Shown here one piece after another: positions 8,192 through 15,976 of a DNA stretch of 64,000 bases. Numbering within the stretch: position 1 is the stretch's first letter; every line of letters starts with the position of its first letter. The notes below the pieces were generated by a model. That model was given only the letters and a program-made list of their open reading frames with translations. It was not told where the DNA came from and made no database searches. Location: the NCBI RefSeq assembly GCF_001279585.1, contig NZ_LGEC01000002.1:385506-449505 (forward strand), read 5' to 3'. Both the position numbers and the translations under genes were made by a program. Source of the DNA: Nocardiopsis sp. NRRL B-16309 (GTDB lineage: Bacteria > Actinomycetota > Actinomycetes > Streptosporangiales > Streptosporangiaceae).

Positions 8192-8385
8192 CGGGTGCCG
8201 GAGGGGTGCCGAGCGGGCGCCGGGCGGGTGCTCCGGGCGGGTGCCGCGCGGGGCCTGACGGGCTCCCGACAGGTGCCGCGGGTGCTCCGCGCCGCCGCCG
8301 GGAACCGGCCCGGCGGTGATGCCATCGCGACGAGCGGGACGAGCGGAAGGGAACGGCACGGGTGCGGACCGACCAGGAGGGCGCT

Positions 8386-9360
8386 GTGCACGGAGAGACC
8401 GGACACGGGGACACCGGAGACGGGCCGCGGGCTCGGGGCGGCGGTGAGGCCGTGATCGTGCGTGCCCCGACCGAGGCCCGCAACTCGGGGACGTACGACA
8501 TCGACCTGCTCCCGGCGATCGGCGTCCTGCGGCAGATCAACGCGGAGGACACCACGGTTCCGGCCGCGGTGGGCGCGGTGCTGCCGGAGCTGGCGCGGGC
8601 CGTGGAGCTGGGGTTGGCCGCGCTGGAGAGCGGGGCGGCCATCCACTACTTCGGCGCGGGGACCTCGGGTCGGATCGCCGCGCAGGACGCGGCCGAGCTG
8701 CCGCCCACCTACGGGATCCCGCCGGAGTGGGTGGTGGCGCACCACGCGGGCGGCGGTGACGCCCTGGCGCGCGCCGTGGAGGGGATCGAGGACGACTGGG
8801 AGGCCGGTCGCGCCGACGCGGCCGACGTCCGGGCGGGCGCGCTCGCGGTCGGCCTGGCGGCCAGCGGGAGGACGCCCTACGTCGGCGGAGCGCTGGAGGC
8901 GGCCCGTGAGCGCGGGGCGACGACGGTGCTGATCAGCGCCAATCCCGAGGCGCCGCTGGGGCGCGACGTCGACGTGCACGTGGGGATGAACACCGGCGCG
9001 GAGGTCATCGCGGGTTCGACCCGGATGAAGGCGGGGACGGCGCAGAAGCTCGCGCTCAACGCGTTCTCCACGGCGGTCATGGTGCGTTCCGGACGCACCT
9101 ATTCCAACCTCATGGTGGGCGTGGACGCGAGCAACGCCAAGCTGCGCGGGCGCGTGGTCACGATCCTCGTGCAGGCCACCGGGATGCCCGAACGGGAGTG
9201 CGCCGACGCGCTGACCGCCGCGCACGGCGACACCCGCGTGGCGCTGGTGTCGCTGCTGGCGGACGTGGACGCGGCCAGCGCGGCACGTGCCCTGGCCACG
9301 TCACGGGGCCGGGTGCGCGACGCCCTCGCCGACCTGGGAGTGGCCGCCGACCCGCACTAG
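8386..9360 (+). CDS. murQ: N-acetylmuramic acid 6-phosphate etherase
   Basis: Cleaves the D-lactyl ether of MurNAc-6-phosphate to GlcNAc-6-phosphate and D-lactate in the cytoplasm, a step of peptidoglycan recycling. The product is 324 aa. The GTG at 8386 follows AGGAGG with 5-nt spacing. The SIS-fold signature FGAGTSGRIAAQDAAELPPTY carries the likely catalytic Glu (Glu104, aligning with the Asp-x-x-Glu of E. coli MurQ). The second signature is GAEVIAGSTRMKAGTAQKLALN, and the C-terminal small helical domain is intact. It lies 194 bp after the murR-like gene; that gap contains imperfect GGGTGCC/GGGCGCC repeats. No PTS MurNAc transporter or kinase is present nearby, so MurNAc entry must use another route. 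Confidence 0.95.
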   Translation: MHGETGHGDTGDGPRARGGGEAVIVRAPTEARNSGTYDIDLLPAIGVLRQINAEDTTVPAAVGAVLPELARAVELGLAALESGAAIHYFGAGTSGRIAAQDAAELPPTYGIPPEWVVAHHAGGGDALARAVEGIEDDWEAGRADAADVRAGALAVGLAASGRTPYVGGALEAARERGATTVLISANPEAPLGRDVDVHVGMNTGAEVIAGSTRMKAGTAQKLALNAFSTAVMVRSGRTYSNLMVGVDASNAKLRGRVVTILVQATGMPERECADALTAAHGDTRVALVSLLADVDAASAARALATSRGRVRDALADLGVAADPH

Positions 9361-9390
9361 CCGCGCCGGCCCAGGCGCAGGCGCTCCGGG

Positions 9391-9687
9391 CTACCGCTTC
9401 ACCGAGGTGAGGAACATGCTCCACTCACCGGAGACGAAGGAGAGGTGCCCCAGCTCAGGCTGCTTGGAGTCACGGACGAGCGCACCGGACTCCACGTCCG
9501 CCACTTCCACGCAGTCCTTGCCTCCACCGCTGTAGCTGCTCGCACGCCAGCTAGCGACTTCGACGCACTCCTTGCCCGCTCCGCTGTGGCTACTCGCACG
9601 CCAGCTAGCCACCTCAACACAGTTGTTTCCTGCACCGCTGTAAGACGACTTACGGAAGACCAGATCTCCGACCACCGAGGGTTCCAC
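9391..9687 (-). CDS. DUF397 protein with tripled N-terminal motif
   Basis: A 98-aa member of the actinomycete DUF397 family (usually about 60-70 aa). The family's N-terminal motif is present three times in tandem with an exact 18-residue period: FRKSSYSGAGNNCVEVAS, WRASSHSGAGKECVEVAS, WRASSYSGGGKDCVEVAD. One normal C-terminal half follows (SGALVRDSKQPELGHLSF). The DNA shows matching 54-bp tandem repeats, and the frame is kept. The GTG at 9687 is served by AAGGAG, which is the last Lys-Glu codons plus part of the stop of the upstream DUF397 gene, so the two are translationally coupled. Such proteins pair with XRE regulators of WhiJ type. Base composition is visibly lower in GC than the neighbours. 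Confidence 0.8.
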   Translation of the reverse strand: MEPSVVGDLVFRKSSYSGAGNNCVEVASWRASSHSGAGKECVEVASWRASSYSGGGKDCVEVADVESGALVRDSKQPELGHLSFVSGEWSMFLTSVKR

Positions 9688-9692
9688 CTTCG

Positions 9693-9878
9693 CTACTCCT
9701 TGACGGAAGTAACGAACACACTCCACTCGGTCGAGACGAACGTCAAGTGCCCCAGTTCAGGCTGCTTGGAGTCCCGCACCAGGGCACCGGACTCCACGTC
9801 CGCCACCTCGACGCACTCCTTGCCCGCTCCGCTGTAACTACTCTTCCGCCAAAGCAGGTAGGTGGGCTCGACCGTCAT
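9693..9878 (-). CDS. DUF397 protein (single motif)
   Basis: A 61-aa canonical DUF397 protein: LLWRKSSYSGAGKECVEVADVESGALVRDSKQPELGHLTF, then a WSVFVTSVK tail. Its ATG directly abuts the stop of the XRE gene (TAGATG), with GAAGGAG 9 nt upstream inside that gene. From the shared motif to the C-terminus it is almost identical to the tripled paralogue downstream, so the second gene arose by local duplication and then internal repeat expansion. DUF397 proteins act with their adjacent XRE partner in WhiJ/BldB-type developmental control; the biochemistry is unresolved. Confidence 0.85.
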   Translation of the reverse strand: MTVEPTYLLWRKSSYSGAGKECVEVADVESGALVRDSKQPELGHLTFVSTEWSVFVTSVKE

Positions 9879-10772
9879 CTATTCCGTCTCCTTCAACAAG
9901 CCGCGTATCAGAGTGATGCTTTCGTCAGTATCCAGCGCCACCCCGGCAGTTTTTGAGGCTGCCAGCCTATACCGCGCAACATCCGCCGGGTCCTCCACAT
10001 AGACGTCACCGAACAGGCCCTCCTGGTAGACAACCGGCGTGTCTTCAGGGTCCGGAAACTCAAAGATCGTGAACTGCCCTGACTGTGCCATGTAGATGCC
10101 CGAACCGAACGGAACCACTCGAAGATTGACAGTAGGGCGCCTAGCCAACTCAACAAGCCTGCTCAGCTGGTCACGCTGCACCCTGGGGTCACTCACAGCC
10201 CTTCGGAGAACTCCCTCATCAAGAAACGCGATGAGTTTTGGCGGCTCTGGTCGAGCAAGGATGCCCTGCCGCTCTATCCTGACCGCGACCTGACGCTCAA
10301 CCTCAGCATCCTGTCCCTGCGGATCCAGCGCCGCGATGACCTCGCGTGCGTACTCCTCCGTCTGGAGGAGCCCCGGGAGCAGGTTCGGAGCGAAGACGCT
10401 GATCTTGGCCGCGTCGTTCTCCATCACGAAGAAGCTCTCGCCCTGGTAGAGGTCCCGGTACGCCAGCCACCAGCCGCGCTTCCAGGCGTCCTTACCCAGC
10501 TTGAAGAGCGACTCACGCTCTGGCGACCGCACCCCGTACAGCTCCAGCAGCTCGTCCAGGTCGTCAAGGATCAGTCGGCTCTCGCCCCGCTCGATCCGGT
10601 AGAGCTTCGTCTTGTGCCAGCCGAGCTGCCCGGCCACGTCCTCCGGACTCATCTGGCGCTCGTCCCGGAGACGACGCAGCTCGCGCAACAGGCGTTTGCC
10701 CCGCACTGACAGGCTGAGCCGGGTCCTCATACTCACTCCACTCGGTGCGTCGATCACTGTGCGTCGGTTCAT
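9879..10772 (-). CDS. XRE-family regulator with DUF5753 (WhiJ/Scr1-like)
   Basis: A 297-aa regulator. An N-terminal Cro/C1-type helix-turn-helix lies at about residues 22-80 (RLLRELRRLRDERQMSPEDVAGQLGWHKTKLYRIERGESR). DUF5753 follows (about 110-290: APNLLPGLLQTEEYAREVIA, VRIERQGIL, FGSGIYMAQSGQFTIFEF). The ATG at 10772 follows GGAGG at 8 nt. An internal ATG at 10730 with GGAG is an alternative that removes 14 residues. It is the first gene of a tight XRE-DUF397-DUF397 operon and divergent from the RsbW-like ATPase gene, the standard WhiJ module arrangement in Streptomyces. The operon has clearly lower GC and looser codon use than its surroundings, consistent with acquisition. Confidence 0.88.
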   Translation of the reverse strand: MNRRTVIDAPSGVSMRTRLSLSVRGKRLLRELRRLRDERQMSPEDVAGQLGWHKTKLYRIERGESRLILDDLDELLELYGVRSPERESLFKLGKDAWKRGWWLAYRDLYQGESFFVMENDAAKISVFAPNLLPGLLQTEEYAREVIAALDPQGQDAEVERQVAVRIERQGILARPEPPKLIAFLDEGVLRRAVSDPRVQRDQLSRLVELARRPTVNLRVVPFGSGIYMAQSGQFTIFEFPDPEDTPVVYQEGLFGDVYVEDPADVARYRLAASKTAGVALDTDESITLIRGLLKETE

Positions 10773-10997
10773 CCTGCCAGCCTCCAGCCACCCTGCGCGA
10801 ACTAAAAGTGCGACGAACTATTAAAGATGCCTTGCACTAACCGTCTGTAGTGATGATGATAGAGATCAAGCGCACGCCGCAGGGGTGACTTCTCGAAGTC
10901 CGTGGCTGTCCGTGCGCAACAGAACGGCCCTGGTCAGGTGTGTCCGCACCTGGCCAGGGCCTCAGCCCTCGAACCTGGTAAGGACAGGTGAGGACCT

Positions 10998-11516
10998 ATG
11001 TACGAGCGTAGTACCCCTGCGCCCGAAACCGCCCAGTGGCCGGGCATGCGGCGCTTCCTGGGGCTCTTCCCCAGCCGTCCGGCCTCCGTCCGGGACGCGC
11101 GCGACTGGCTGCGCCAGCGGCTCGACCTCGTCCGGATACCCGCGCCACCGACCGACGACGCCCTGCTGATCCTCAGCGAGCTCACGACGAACGCCCTGCT
11201 GCACGCCCCGGAGGGGGAGCCCGGCAGGGCGTTCGTCGTTTCGGTGTTCACCTATCGCAACAGCATGCGGATCAGTGTGCGCACCACCCGCAACACGTCA
11301 TCGATCCCCTGTCTGGAAGTGGTCCGCGCGGCACCGGAGGCCGAGAACGGGCGGGGCCTCTTCCTCGTGGACGCCCTGGCCGCCACCTGGGGCGTCGAGC
11401 GCACCCGCTCCGGACCGGCCGTCTACTTCACCCTGGAATGGGACGATCCCGAGCCATCACGGACAACGTCAATCCCCCGACCCCGGTCGGCGCACCACGA
11501 CTCGATCGGGAGGTAG
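10998..11516 (+). CDS. RsbW-like ATP-binding protein (HATPase_c_2)
   Basis: A 172-aa GHKL-fold ATPase related to anti-sigma serine kinases. The N box is LILSELTTNALLHA (about residues 55-68) and the G1-type loop is ENGRGLFLVDALAATWGV (about 117-134). The usual Asp between them is replaced in a divergent stretch (VRTTRNTSSIPCLEVV). The ATG is preceded by AGGTGAGGACCT. In Streptomyces such proteins (AbaA/WhiJ clusters) sit beside XRE and DUF397 genes, exactly as here. The divergent promoter region at 10800-10990 is AT-rich. It heads a three-gene coupled operon. Kinase activity is not shown; the partner is unknown. Confidence 0.82.
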   Translation: MYERSTPAPETAQWPGMRRFLGLFPSRPASVRDARDWLRQRLDLVRIPAPPTDDALLILSELTTNALLHAPEGEPGRAFVVSVFTYRNSMRISVRTTRNTSSIPCLEVVRAAPEAENGRGLFLVDALAATWGVERTRSGPAVYFTLEWDDPEPSRTTSIPRPRSAHHDSIGR

Positions 11517-11518
11517 GC

Positions 11519-11737
11519 GTGCCCGGCTACGCCCTCTATCCCAGCCACGAGGTGGCACGCCTGCGCTCGGAGTTCCCCGACCACCTCATCTGCGAACTCC
11601 ACGACCAGTCCGGCCGCCCGGTCTTCACCGCGACCCTGTGCCGCCGCCGCTGCCCGTGCCCGCCCGACCTGGTCACCGCGGGTACCCCGGCCGCCCTGCG
11701 CCGATCGCTGGCCTCCCCGATGTGGGAGGCGCGGTGA
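11519..11737 (+). CDS. Small conserved-type protein in WhiJ-like operon
   Basis: A 72-aa protein starting at GTG 11519, 2 nt after the stop of the ATPase gene, whose last codons (GGGAGG) supply the ribosome-binding site. The sequence includes YALYPSHEVARLRSEFPDH and ICELHDQSGRPVFTA, then CRRRCPCPPDL, a short cysteine cluster (C-x3-C-x-C) that might bind metal. It overlaps the next gene by GTGA. I do not recognise a domain. The tight coupling on both sides supports a real gene. Confidence 0.6.
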   Translation: MPGYALYPSHEVARLRSEFPDHLICELHDQSGRPVFTATLCRRRCPCPPDLVTAGTPAALRRSLASPMWEAR

Positions 11738-12024
11738 TCGTCATGGACCGGCCCCGACAAACGGAGCCCTTCCCCCGCTGGCCGAGCCGCATCACCCGGC
11801 CCGAGCCCGCTCCCGACCCGGCCCCCGCACTCGAACCCGCACCCGATCCGGCTCCCGAACGGCATGCCCCACTCGTGTCCCTGGCCCGCCAGGGCTGGAC
11901 GGTCTGGTTCGGCCGACACACGGGCCAGTACTGGGCCGCGCACACCGGCCGCATGCGCCTGGTCTGTGCCGATACTCAGGAGGAACTGCGCCACGTGGCC
12001 CTCCGGGAGCCGGGAACCCTGTGA
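11734..12024 (+). CDS. Small Pro-rich protein in WhiJ-like operon
   Basis: A 96-aa protein whose GTG at 11734 overlaps the previous stop (GTGA). Residues about 15-48 are a Pro/Ala/Asp/Glu low-complexity tract with PEPAPDPAP-like repeats. The C-terminal half is compact (LVSLARQGWTVWFGRHTGQYW, then MRLVCADTQEELRHVAL), resembling small actinomycete proteins of unknown function encoded beside RsbW-like ATPases. No catalytic motif is seen. Confidence 0.55.
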   Translation: MIVMDRPRQTEPFPRWPSRITRPEPAPDPAPALEPAPDPAPERHAPLVSLARQGWTVWFGRHTGQYWAAHTGRMRLVCADTQEELRHVALREPGTL

Positions 12025-12126
12025 GATCCGGGCCCGAGCATGTCCGCGGGGGCGCCCCGGCCGAGGGCGGCGGCGCCCTCCGCGGACGGGCGTCGACCGC
12101 CCGCGCCACGTACCGGTCGGCGGGGG

Positions 12127-13002
12127 TCAGTCGGCGAGGGCGGCGGTTCCGCGCAGCCGGTTCGCGGGCCGGTCGAGCGGCCGGTAGCCCCGCACGTGGT
12201 CGACGACGAAGTGCTTGGGGTAGGCGGCGGCCGGTTCCCGGGGCTCGGTGGGGAACTCGTAGATGTTCAGCATGAGCTGCATCGGATAGTCCGGGGACTG
12301 GTCGAGGCTGCGTCGGAGGCGACCGTCGACGAAGAACGAGACGCGGTCGGGAGTCCACTCCATGGTGTAGGTGTGGAAGAGGCGGGCGTCCATGGGGACC
12401 TGGACCCGGGTGAAGTCGTCGCGCAGAGCCGGGCCGTCGAAGGGGTGGATGCCCATACCGACCGCCGCCGACTCCGGTGTGACGTCGCGGCCGAAGATCT
12501 CGGCGACGCAGATCTCACCCGAGTGCTCGGGGACCTCCTCGTAGCCGATCAGCCACAGCGCCACCATGCAGTTCTCGTCGGCGATGGCCTTGGCGCGCAT
12601 CTCGATGACTCCGAAGTGCGGTGTGTAGAGCCGCTGGTTCTCCCATTCCTCGCGGACCCGGGCCTGTGAGTGGACGCCGTGCTGGCCGATGTCACTCCCG
12701 ACCGGCCCCGCGAACAGGCCCGTCTGGAGGTTGGAGACGCGCATGGGGCCGTCCAGGTCGTACTCCCACGGCGCCTGGTCGGCCTCGATGCGCAGGTCCA
12801 GGTGCCCACCTCCGACCCGGTGCCGAGCCGCGGACGCTGCACGGCTCGACCACTGCGGCAGGTAGTGCGGAACCCACCGCGAGGTATCGAGCCGCTCCCC
12901 GGCGAAGTCCTCGTCGAACTCCAGCACGTAGCCCGCCTTGGTGATCGGGTCGCGCCTCGGACCGGGGTCGGGCTCGGCGGTCATCGGGTGCTTCTGGTTC
13001 AT
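12127..13002 (-). CDS. Glycoside hydrolase family 16-like protein, altered catalytic motif
   Basis: A 291-aa concanavalin-like jelly-roll protein of the GH16 (endo-beta-glucanase/agarase/transglycosylase) type. Recognisable elements are an N-terminal FDEDFAGERLDTSRWVPHYLP, YTPHFGVIEMRAKA, the catalytic strand, and FHTYTMEWTPDRVSFFVDG. The GH16 consensus E-[IL]-D-x-x-E appears as EICVAE: nucleophile and acid/base glutamates are kept (Glu163, Glu168), but the intervening Asp is Cys165. No signal peptide is visible, which is odd for a glycanase, so it may act inside the cell or leave by another route. The start is uncertain; Met7 is an alternative. It stands alone with convergent and divergent neighbours. 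Confidence 0.8.
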   Translation of the reverse strand: MNQKHPMTAEPDPGPRRDPITKAGYVLEFDEDFAGERLDTSRWVPHYLPQWSSRAASAARHRVGGGHLDLRIEADQAPWEYDLDGPMRVSNLQTGLFAGPVGSDIGQHGVHSQARVREEWENQRLYTPHFGVIEMRAKAIADENCMVALWLIGYEEVPEHSGEICVAEIFGRDVTPESAAVGMGIHPFDGPALRDDFTRVQVPMDARLFHTYTMEWTPDRVSFFVDGRLRRSLDQSPDYPMQLMLNIYEFPTEPREPAAAYPKHFVVDHVRGYRPLDRPANRLRGTAALAD

Positions 13003-13087
13003 GGCGGCGAGCGTAGAGGACGGCCCCGACAGGAGCGCGTCGGCGAGCGCGTGTGCTCCCGCCGTGTACCCCGGGCCCGACGGGCGC

Positions 13088-13507
13088 TCAGCCGGGCTGG
13101 TCGCTGTCCTTCATCGCGCCCCAGCCGTGCCAGCGCTCGACCTCGATCCACGCGCTGACCCGGCCCCGCTCCCGGTCGGGGTAGGGCGCGCCGATGTAGT
13201 GCCGCGCGATCCGGTCGATGTCGGCCAGGCCCTCGTCGTCGCGCATCTCCGCGACCCGGCCGAGCAGGGTGACGTGGGTGTACCAGTCGTCCCGGTCGAG
13301 CACGGTGAGGGAGACCCGCGGGTCACGGCGCAGGTGCTTGAGCCGCACCCGGCCGCCGTCCATGTTGATCAGCGCCCGGCCGTCCTCCCACAGGTACCAG
13401 GTGGGTGTGGACACGGGCGCGCCGTCCGACCGCAGGGTGGTGACGGTGGCCGGGTTGGCGCGGCCCAGCAGGTCGACGGCCTCGGCGGGCAGCGGTGGCC
13501 TGGACAT
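13088..13507 (-). CDS. PPOX-class F420-dependent oxidoreductase-like protein
   Basis: A 139-aa split-barrel flavin/deazaflavin-binding protein. Motifs typical of the actinobacterial F420/PPOX fold are VTTLRSDGAPVSTPTWYLWEDG, RVRLKHLRRDPRVSLTVLD and YTHVTLLGRVAEM. A C-terminal RHYIGAPYPDRE segment and EVERWHGWGAM complete the fold. Length is normal. It is monocistronic and divergent from the FG-GAP lipoprotein gene. Family members bind F420, FMN or heme and often reduce or oxidise small quinones or similar molecules; cofactor and substrate cannot be told from the sequence. Confidence 0.85.
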   Translation of the reverse strand: MSRPPLPAEAVDLLGRANPATVTTLRSDGAPVSTPTWYLWEDGRALINMDGGRVRLKHLRRDPRVSLTVLDRDDWYTHVTLLGRVAEMRDDEGLADIDRIARHYIGAPYPDRERGRVSAWIEVERWHGWGAMKDSDQPG

Positions 13508-13671
13508 GGCGGCTCCTCTGTGGTTCCTGGGTGGTGCGTCGTGGTCGCGCGGTGCGCCCGAACGGGGCGACCGCCGGTCACGGCGAGCCTACGGGTCCCG
13601 GCGCGACTACCCTCGCCCCTACGCGTGCCGTGCCCACGGCCTCCTCCAGCGCGGACCGATCGGAGCCCCCG

Positions 13672-15087
13672 TTGTCCCCTCGCCGACTCGTACCCCTCAC
13701 CGGCCTTCTCCTCGTCATCGCGGCCTGCGGAAACGACCCCGGGGTTCCAACACAGGACGAAAGCGGCGGAAGCGGCTCGCAGAGCACGCCGCGGCCCCGG
13801 GAGTACGAAGCCGACGACGTCAACGGCGACGGGTTCGCCGACCTGCTCTTCCTCACGGACCACGACGCCGAGAACCCGAACGCCGAAGGACTGGGCGCCC
13901 TGGACGAGCTCCGGCGCCTGATGATCGTCTACGGATCCTCGGACGGCCTGGACCCGGCCACGCGCACGGTCCTGCCCCGCAGGACCGTGCTCGCCGTGTC
14001 CGCCTCCGGCCGCGGCGGCCCCGACCGTGCGGGCACCGCCGATCTGGACGGGGACGGCTTCACCGACATCCCCGTCCGGGCCGACCTCGGCGGCGATCCG
14101 CGCGGCGGCCACGCGGTGGTCTGGGGTGCCCCCGCCGGACCCGACCCGGACACCGCGCCCACCGCTCTGGCCGCGCCCTCGGACGACGAGTGGCTGGACT
14201 CCTTCCTCCCGCCCGTCGCGGGCGACTTCGACGGGGACGGCGCCGCCGACCTCGTGGTGGTCCAGGAATCGGTGACGGAGGCCGACGGGTCGCTCCTGCG
14301 GGTCCTGTACGGCCCCTTCGACCGCGACGGCGCCCCGGCGCGGACCGGCCGGCGCCCGCTCGACGGGTGGGTCGGCGCCCTGGTCCCCGAGCCCCTCCTC
14401 GTCAACGGCGGACCGACCCGGCTGCTCATCCGCTGGGGCGACGACGGGGAACAGCCCCGCAACAGCCTGCTCCGGACCGGCGCGGGAGATCCGGCGGCCT
14501 GGGAGGAGTCGGAGCTGCGCGCGGGCGCCCTGGCGGCGTTCGCCGACCTGGACGGGGACGGCGGGACCGACCTGGCGCTGGCCGACAACGGTTCCCGCAA
14601 CAACGAACCCGGGTTCGGGACCGAGGCGCCCGAGGTCGACCACAGGGTGAACGTCTACCCCGGGGCGGTGACCGCACCGGTGCCCGACCCCGTCTCCGGT
14701 GACCTGCCCGCGGCGGACGCGGAGTCCGCCGGTTCCTCGGTACACGGCCTGGCCGCCTGCGACCTGGACGGCGACGGGCAGGACGAACTCGCGGTCGGCG
14801 CGCAGGGGCTCGGTGTCGACCTGATGCGCGTCGCGGACGGCCGGATCGAGGCGGTCACCGGCGATCGCCTGACGCGTCGCGGTCCCGAGAGCGGTCCGAT
14901 CGGCACCGACGACGAGACCGCGCGGGTGGCCCGCCTGTTCTCCTGCGCGGACTACGACGCGGACGGCTCCGACGAGCTCGTCCTCGTCTACGGCGTCGGA
15001 CCCTACGACACCTCTCCGGTGCGGTGGTGGGTCACCGACGGGACGGAGGACGAGTCGTCCTTCGACAGCGCGGCCTTCACGTCCTGA
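13672..15087 (+). CDS. FG-GAP/VCBS-repeat lipoprotein
   Basis: A 471-aa surface lipoprotein forming a probable beta-propeller. I chose TTG 13672 because GGAG lies 6 nt upstream and it gives a compact lipoprotein signal (LVPLTGLLLVIAAC, Cys19 region); GTG 13630 is possible. At least six calcium-binding FG-GAP cores are visible: DVNGDGFADLLFL, DLDGDGFTDIPV, DFDGDGAADLVVV, DLDGDGGTDLALA, DLDGDGQDELAVG and DYDADGSDELVLV. Each DxDxDG loop should bind Ca2+, as in integrin-alpha-like repeats. The C-terminal 11 nt overlap the convergent CYTH gene. A ligand-binding or adhesion role is likely but untested. Confidence 0.85.
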   Translation: MSPRRLVPLTGLLLVIAACGNDPGVPTQDESGGSGSQSTPRPREYEADDVNGDGFADLLFLTDHDAENPNAEGLGALDELRRLMIVYGSSDGLDPATRTVLPRRTVLAVSASGRGGPDRAGTADLDGDGFTDIPVRADLGGDPRGGHAVVWGAPAGPDPDTAPTALAAPSDDEWLDSFLPPVAGDFDGDGAADLVVVQESVTEADGSLLRVLYGPFDRDGAPARTGRRPLDGWVGALVPEPLLVNGGPTRLLIRWGDDGEQPRNSLLRTGAGDPAAWEESELRAGALAAFADLDGDGGTDLALADNGSRNNEPGFGTEAPEVDHRVNVYPGAVTAPVPDPVSGDLPAADAESAGSSVHGLAACDLDGDGQDELAVGAQGLGVDLMRVADGRIEAVTGDRLTRRGPESGPIGTDDETARVARLFSCADYDADGSDELVLVYGVGPYDTSPVRWWVTDGTEDESSFDSAAFTS

Positions 15088-15667
15088 CGGAGTCGCCGAG
15101 CCGCGGGGCCGAGCGGCCGTCCCCGGGGTGGACCTCCGCGCCGTGCACGAGCGTGTCGTAGGTGTCCGTGGTGCGCTCCAGTGCGACGCCGAGCCCGCGC
15201 GCCCACGCGTCCAGCTCGGCCTGGACGTCCGCGCCGTCGCGGTCGTCGTCGACGACGCGCTCCAGCTCCAGGAAGGCGCCCACGCCCTCGACCACGTCGA
15301 CGCACACCGTGATCTCCCCGGCGGTGCCCGTGCGGCGGTGCTTGACGATGCGCACGTGCGGCACGAAGCCCATCGCCACGACGGCCCGGTGCATCTGCTC
15401 CCGGTCGGCCACGACGGTCTCGTGTTCGCGGTACTCCATGGCGTTGGCCAGGGGCGTCTTCGTGGTGAACACGTGCACGCCGCCGTCCACGCTGCGCAGT
15501 CGGGCGAAGGTGTGACCGGGCTTGCCCATGGCGGGCTCCCAGCCCGCGGGCGCGTAGGCCAGGTCGTCCTGGAAGGCCGGGCCGCCGAGGTCCACTCCGG
15601 CCGCGTCGAGGGCGTCGAGGAGCGCGCCGAGGCTCCCCACCCGGTACTTGGTCTCGATCTCCCGCAT
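15077..15667 (-). CDS. CYTH-domain protein (class IV adenylate cyclase/ThTPase-like)
   Basis: A 196-aa triphosphate tunnel enzyme. I chose the ATG at 15667 because GAGGGG lies 6 nt upstream and the CYTH signature ExExK then sits at the N-terminus (MREIETKYRV), as in CyaB-type proteins. Alternating charged residues line the barrel: ARLRSVDGGVHVFTTKTPL, EYREHETVV, HVRIVKHRRTG, CVDVVEGVGAFLELERVV. It likely acts in the cytosol on ATP, thiamine triphosphate or inorganic triphosphate with Mg2+ or Mn2+. It overlaps the convergent FG-GAP gene by 11 nt, leaving no room for a terminator between them. Confidence 0.83.
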   Translation of the reverse strand: MREIETKYRVGSLGALLDALDAAGVDLGGPAFQDDLAYAPAGWEPAMGKPGHTFARLRSVDGGVHVFTTKTPLANAMEYREHETVVADREQMHRAVVAMGFVPHVRIVKHRRTGTAGEITVCVDVVEGVGAFLELERVVDDDRDGADVQAELDAWARGLGVALERTTDTYDTLVHGAEVHPGDGRSAPRLGDSVRT

Positions 15668-15865
15668 CAGGCGCCCCTCATGTCCCAGCTCGACCGTCAT
15701 CGTCGGGAGCATACCGAGATCGGGCGGTCACCAGGGGTGGTTACGCGGATCGGGCGACGCGGGCCGCCGCCGTGCCCCGGGATCGGTCCTGCCCGGTCCC
15801 CGCGCCATGGCCGCCGCCGGCGCCCGGGTCAGGACCGGGCACCAGCGGCGACGGGTCCGAACGGA

Positions 15866-15976
15866 TGTCCCCACCCCAGGTCCCGGGCGGCGGCGGGTGA
15901 CCAACGGAAGTCGCCACTCCTGGTCCCGGGCGGCGACGGGTGCCGGACTGAGGTCGCTAACCCTGGTCCACGGCGG
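15866..15976. repeat. Three imperfect 43-45-bp tandem units at the end of the DUF885 gene
   Basis: Units begin around 15867, 15911 and 15954 and share CC-x-GGTCCCGGGCGGCG-x-CGGGTG followed by a divergent tail. The last unit contains the stop and final codons of the DUF885 gene (CTAACCCTGGTCC). A weaker copy may precede them. The arrangement suggests the 3' end of the gene was tandemly copied into the intergenic region. Confidence 0.55.

Noticed and set aside
9391..10772. Toxin-antitoxin call for the XRE-DUF397 genes
   Set aside because: The order resembles a TA module, but WhiJ/BldB-type regulatory modules explain it better and no toxin fold is seen.
12127..13002. Secreted endoglucanase call for the GH16-like gene
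   Set aside because: No signal peptide is visible and the catalytic motif lacks its Asp, so a functional name would overstate the evidence.
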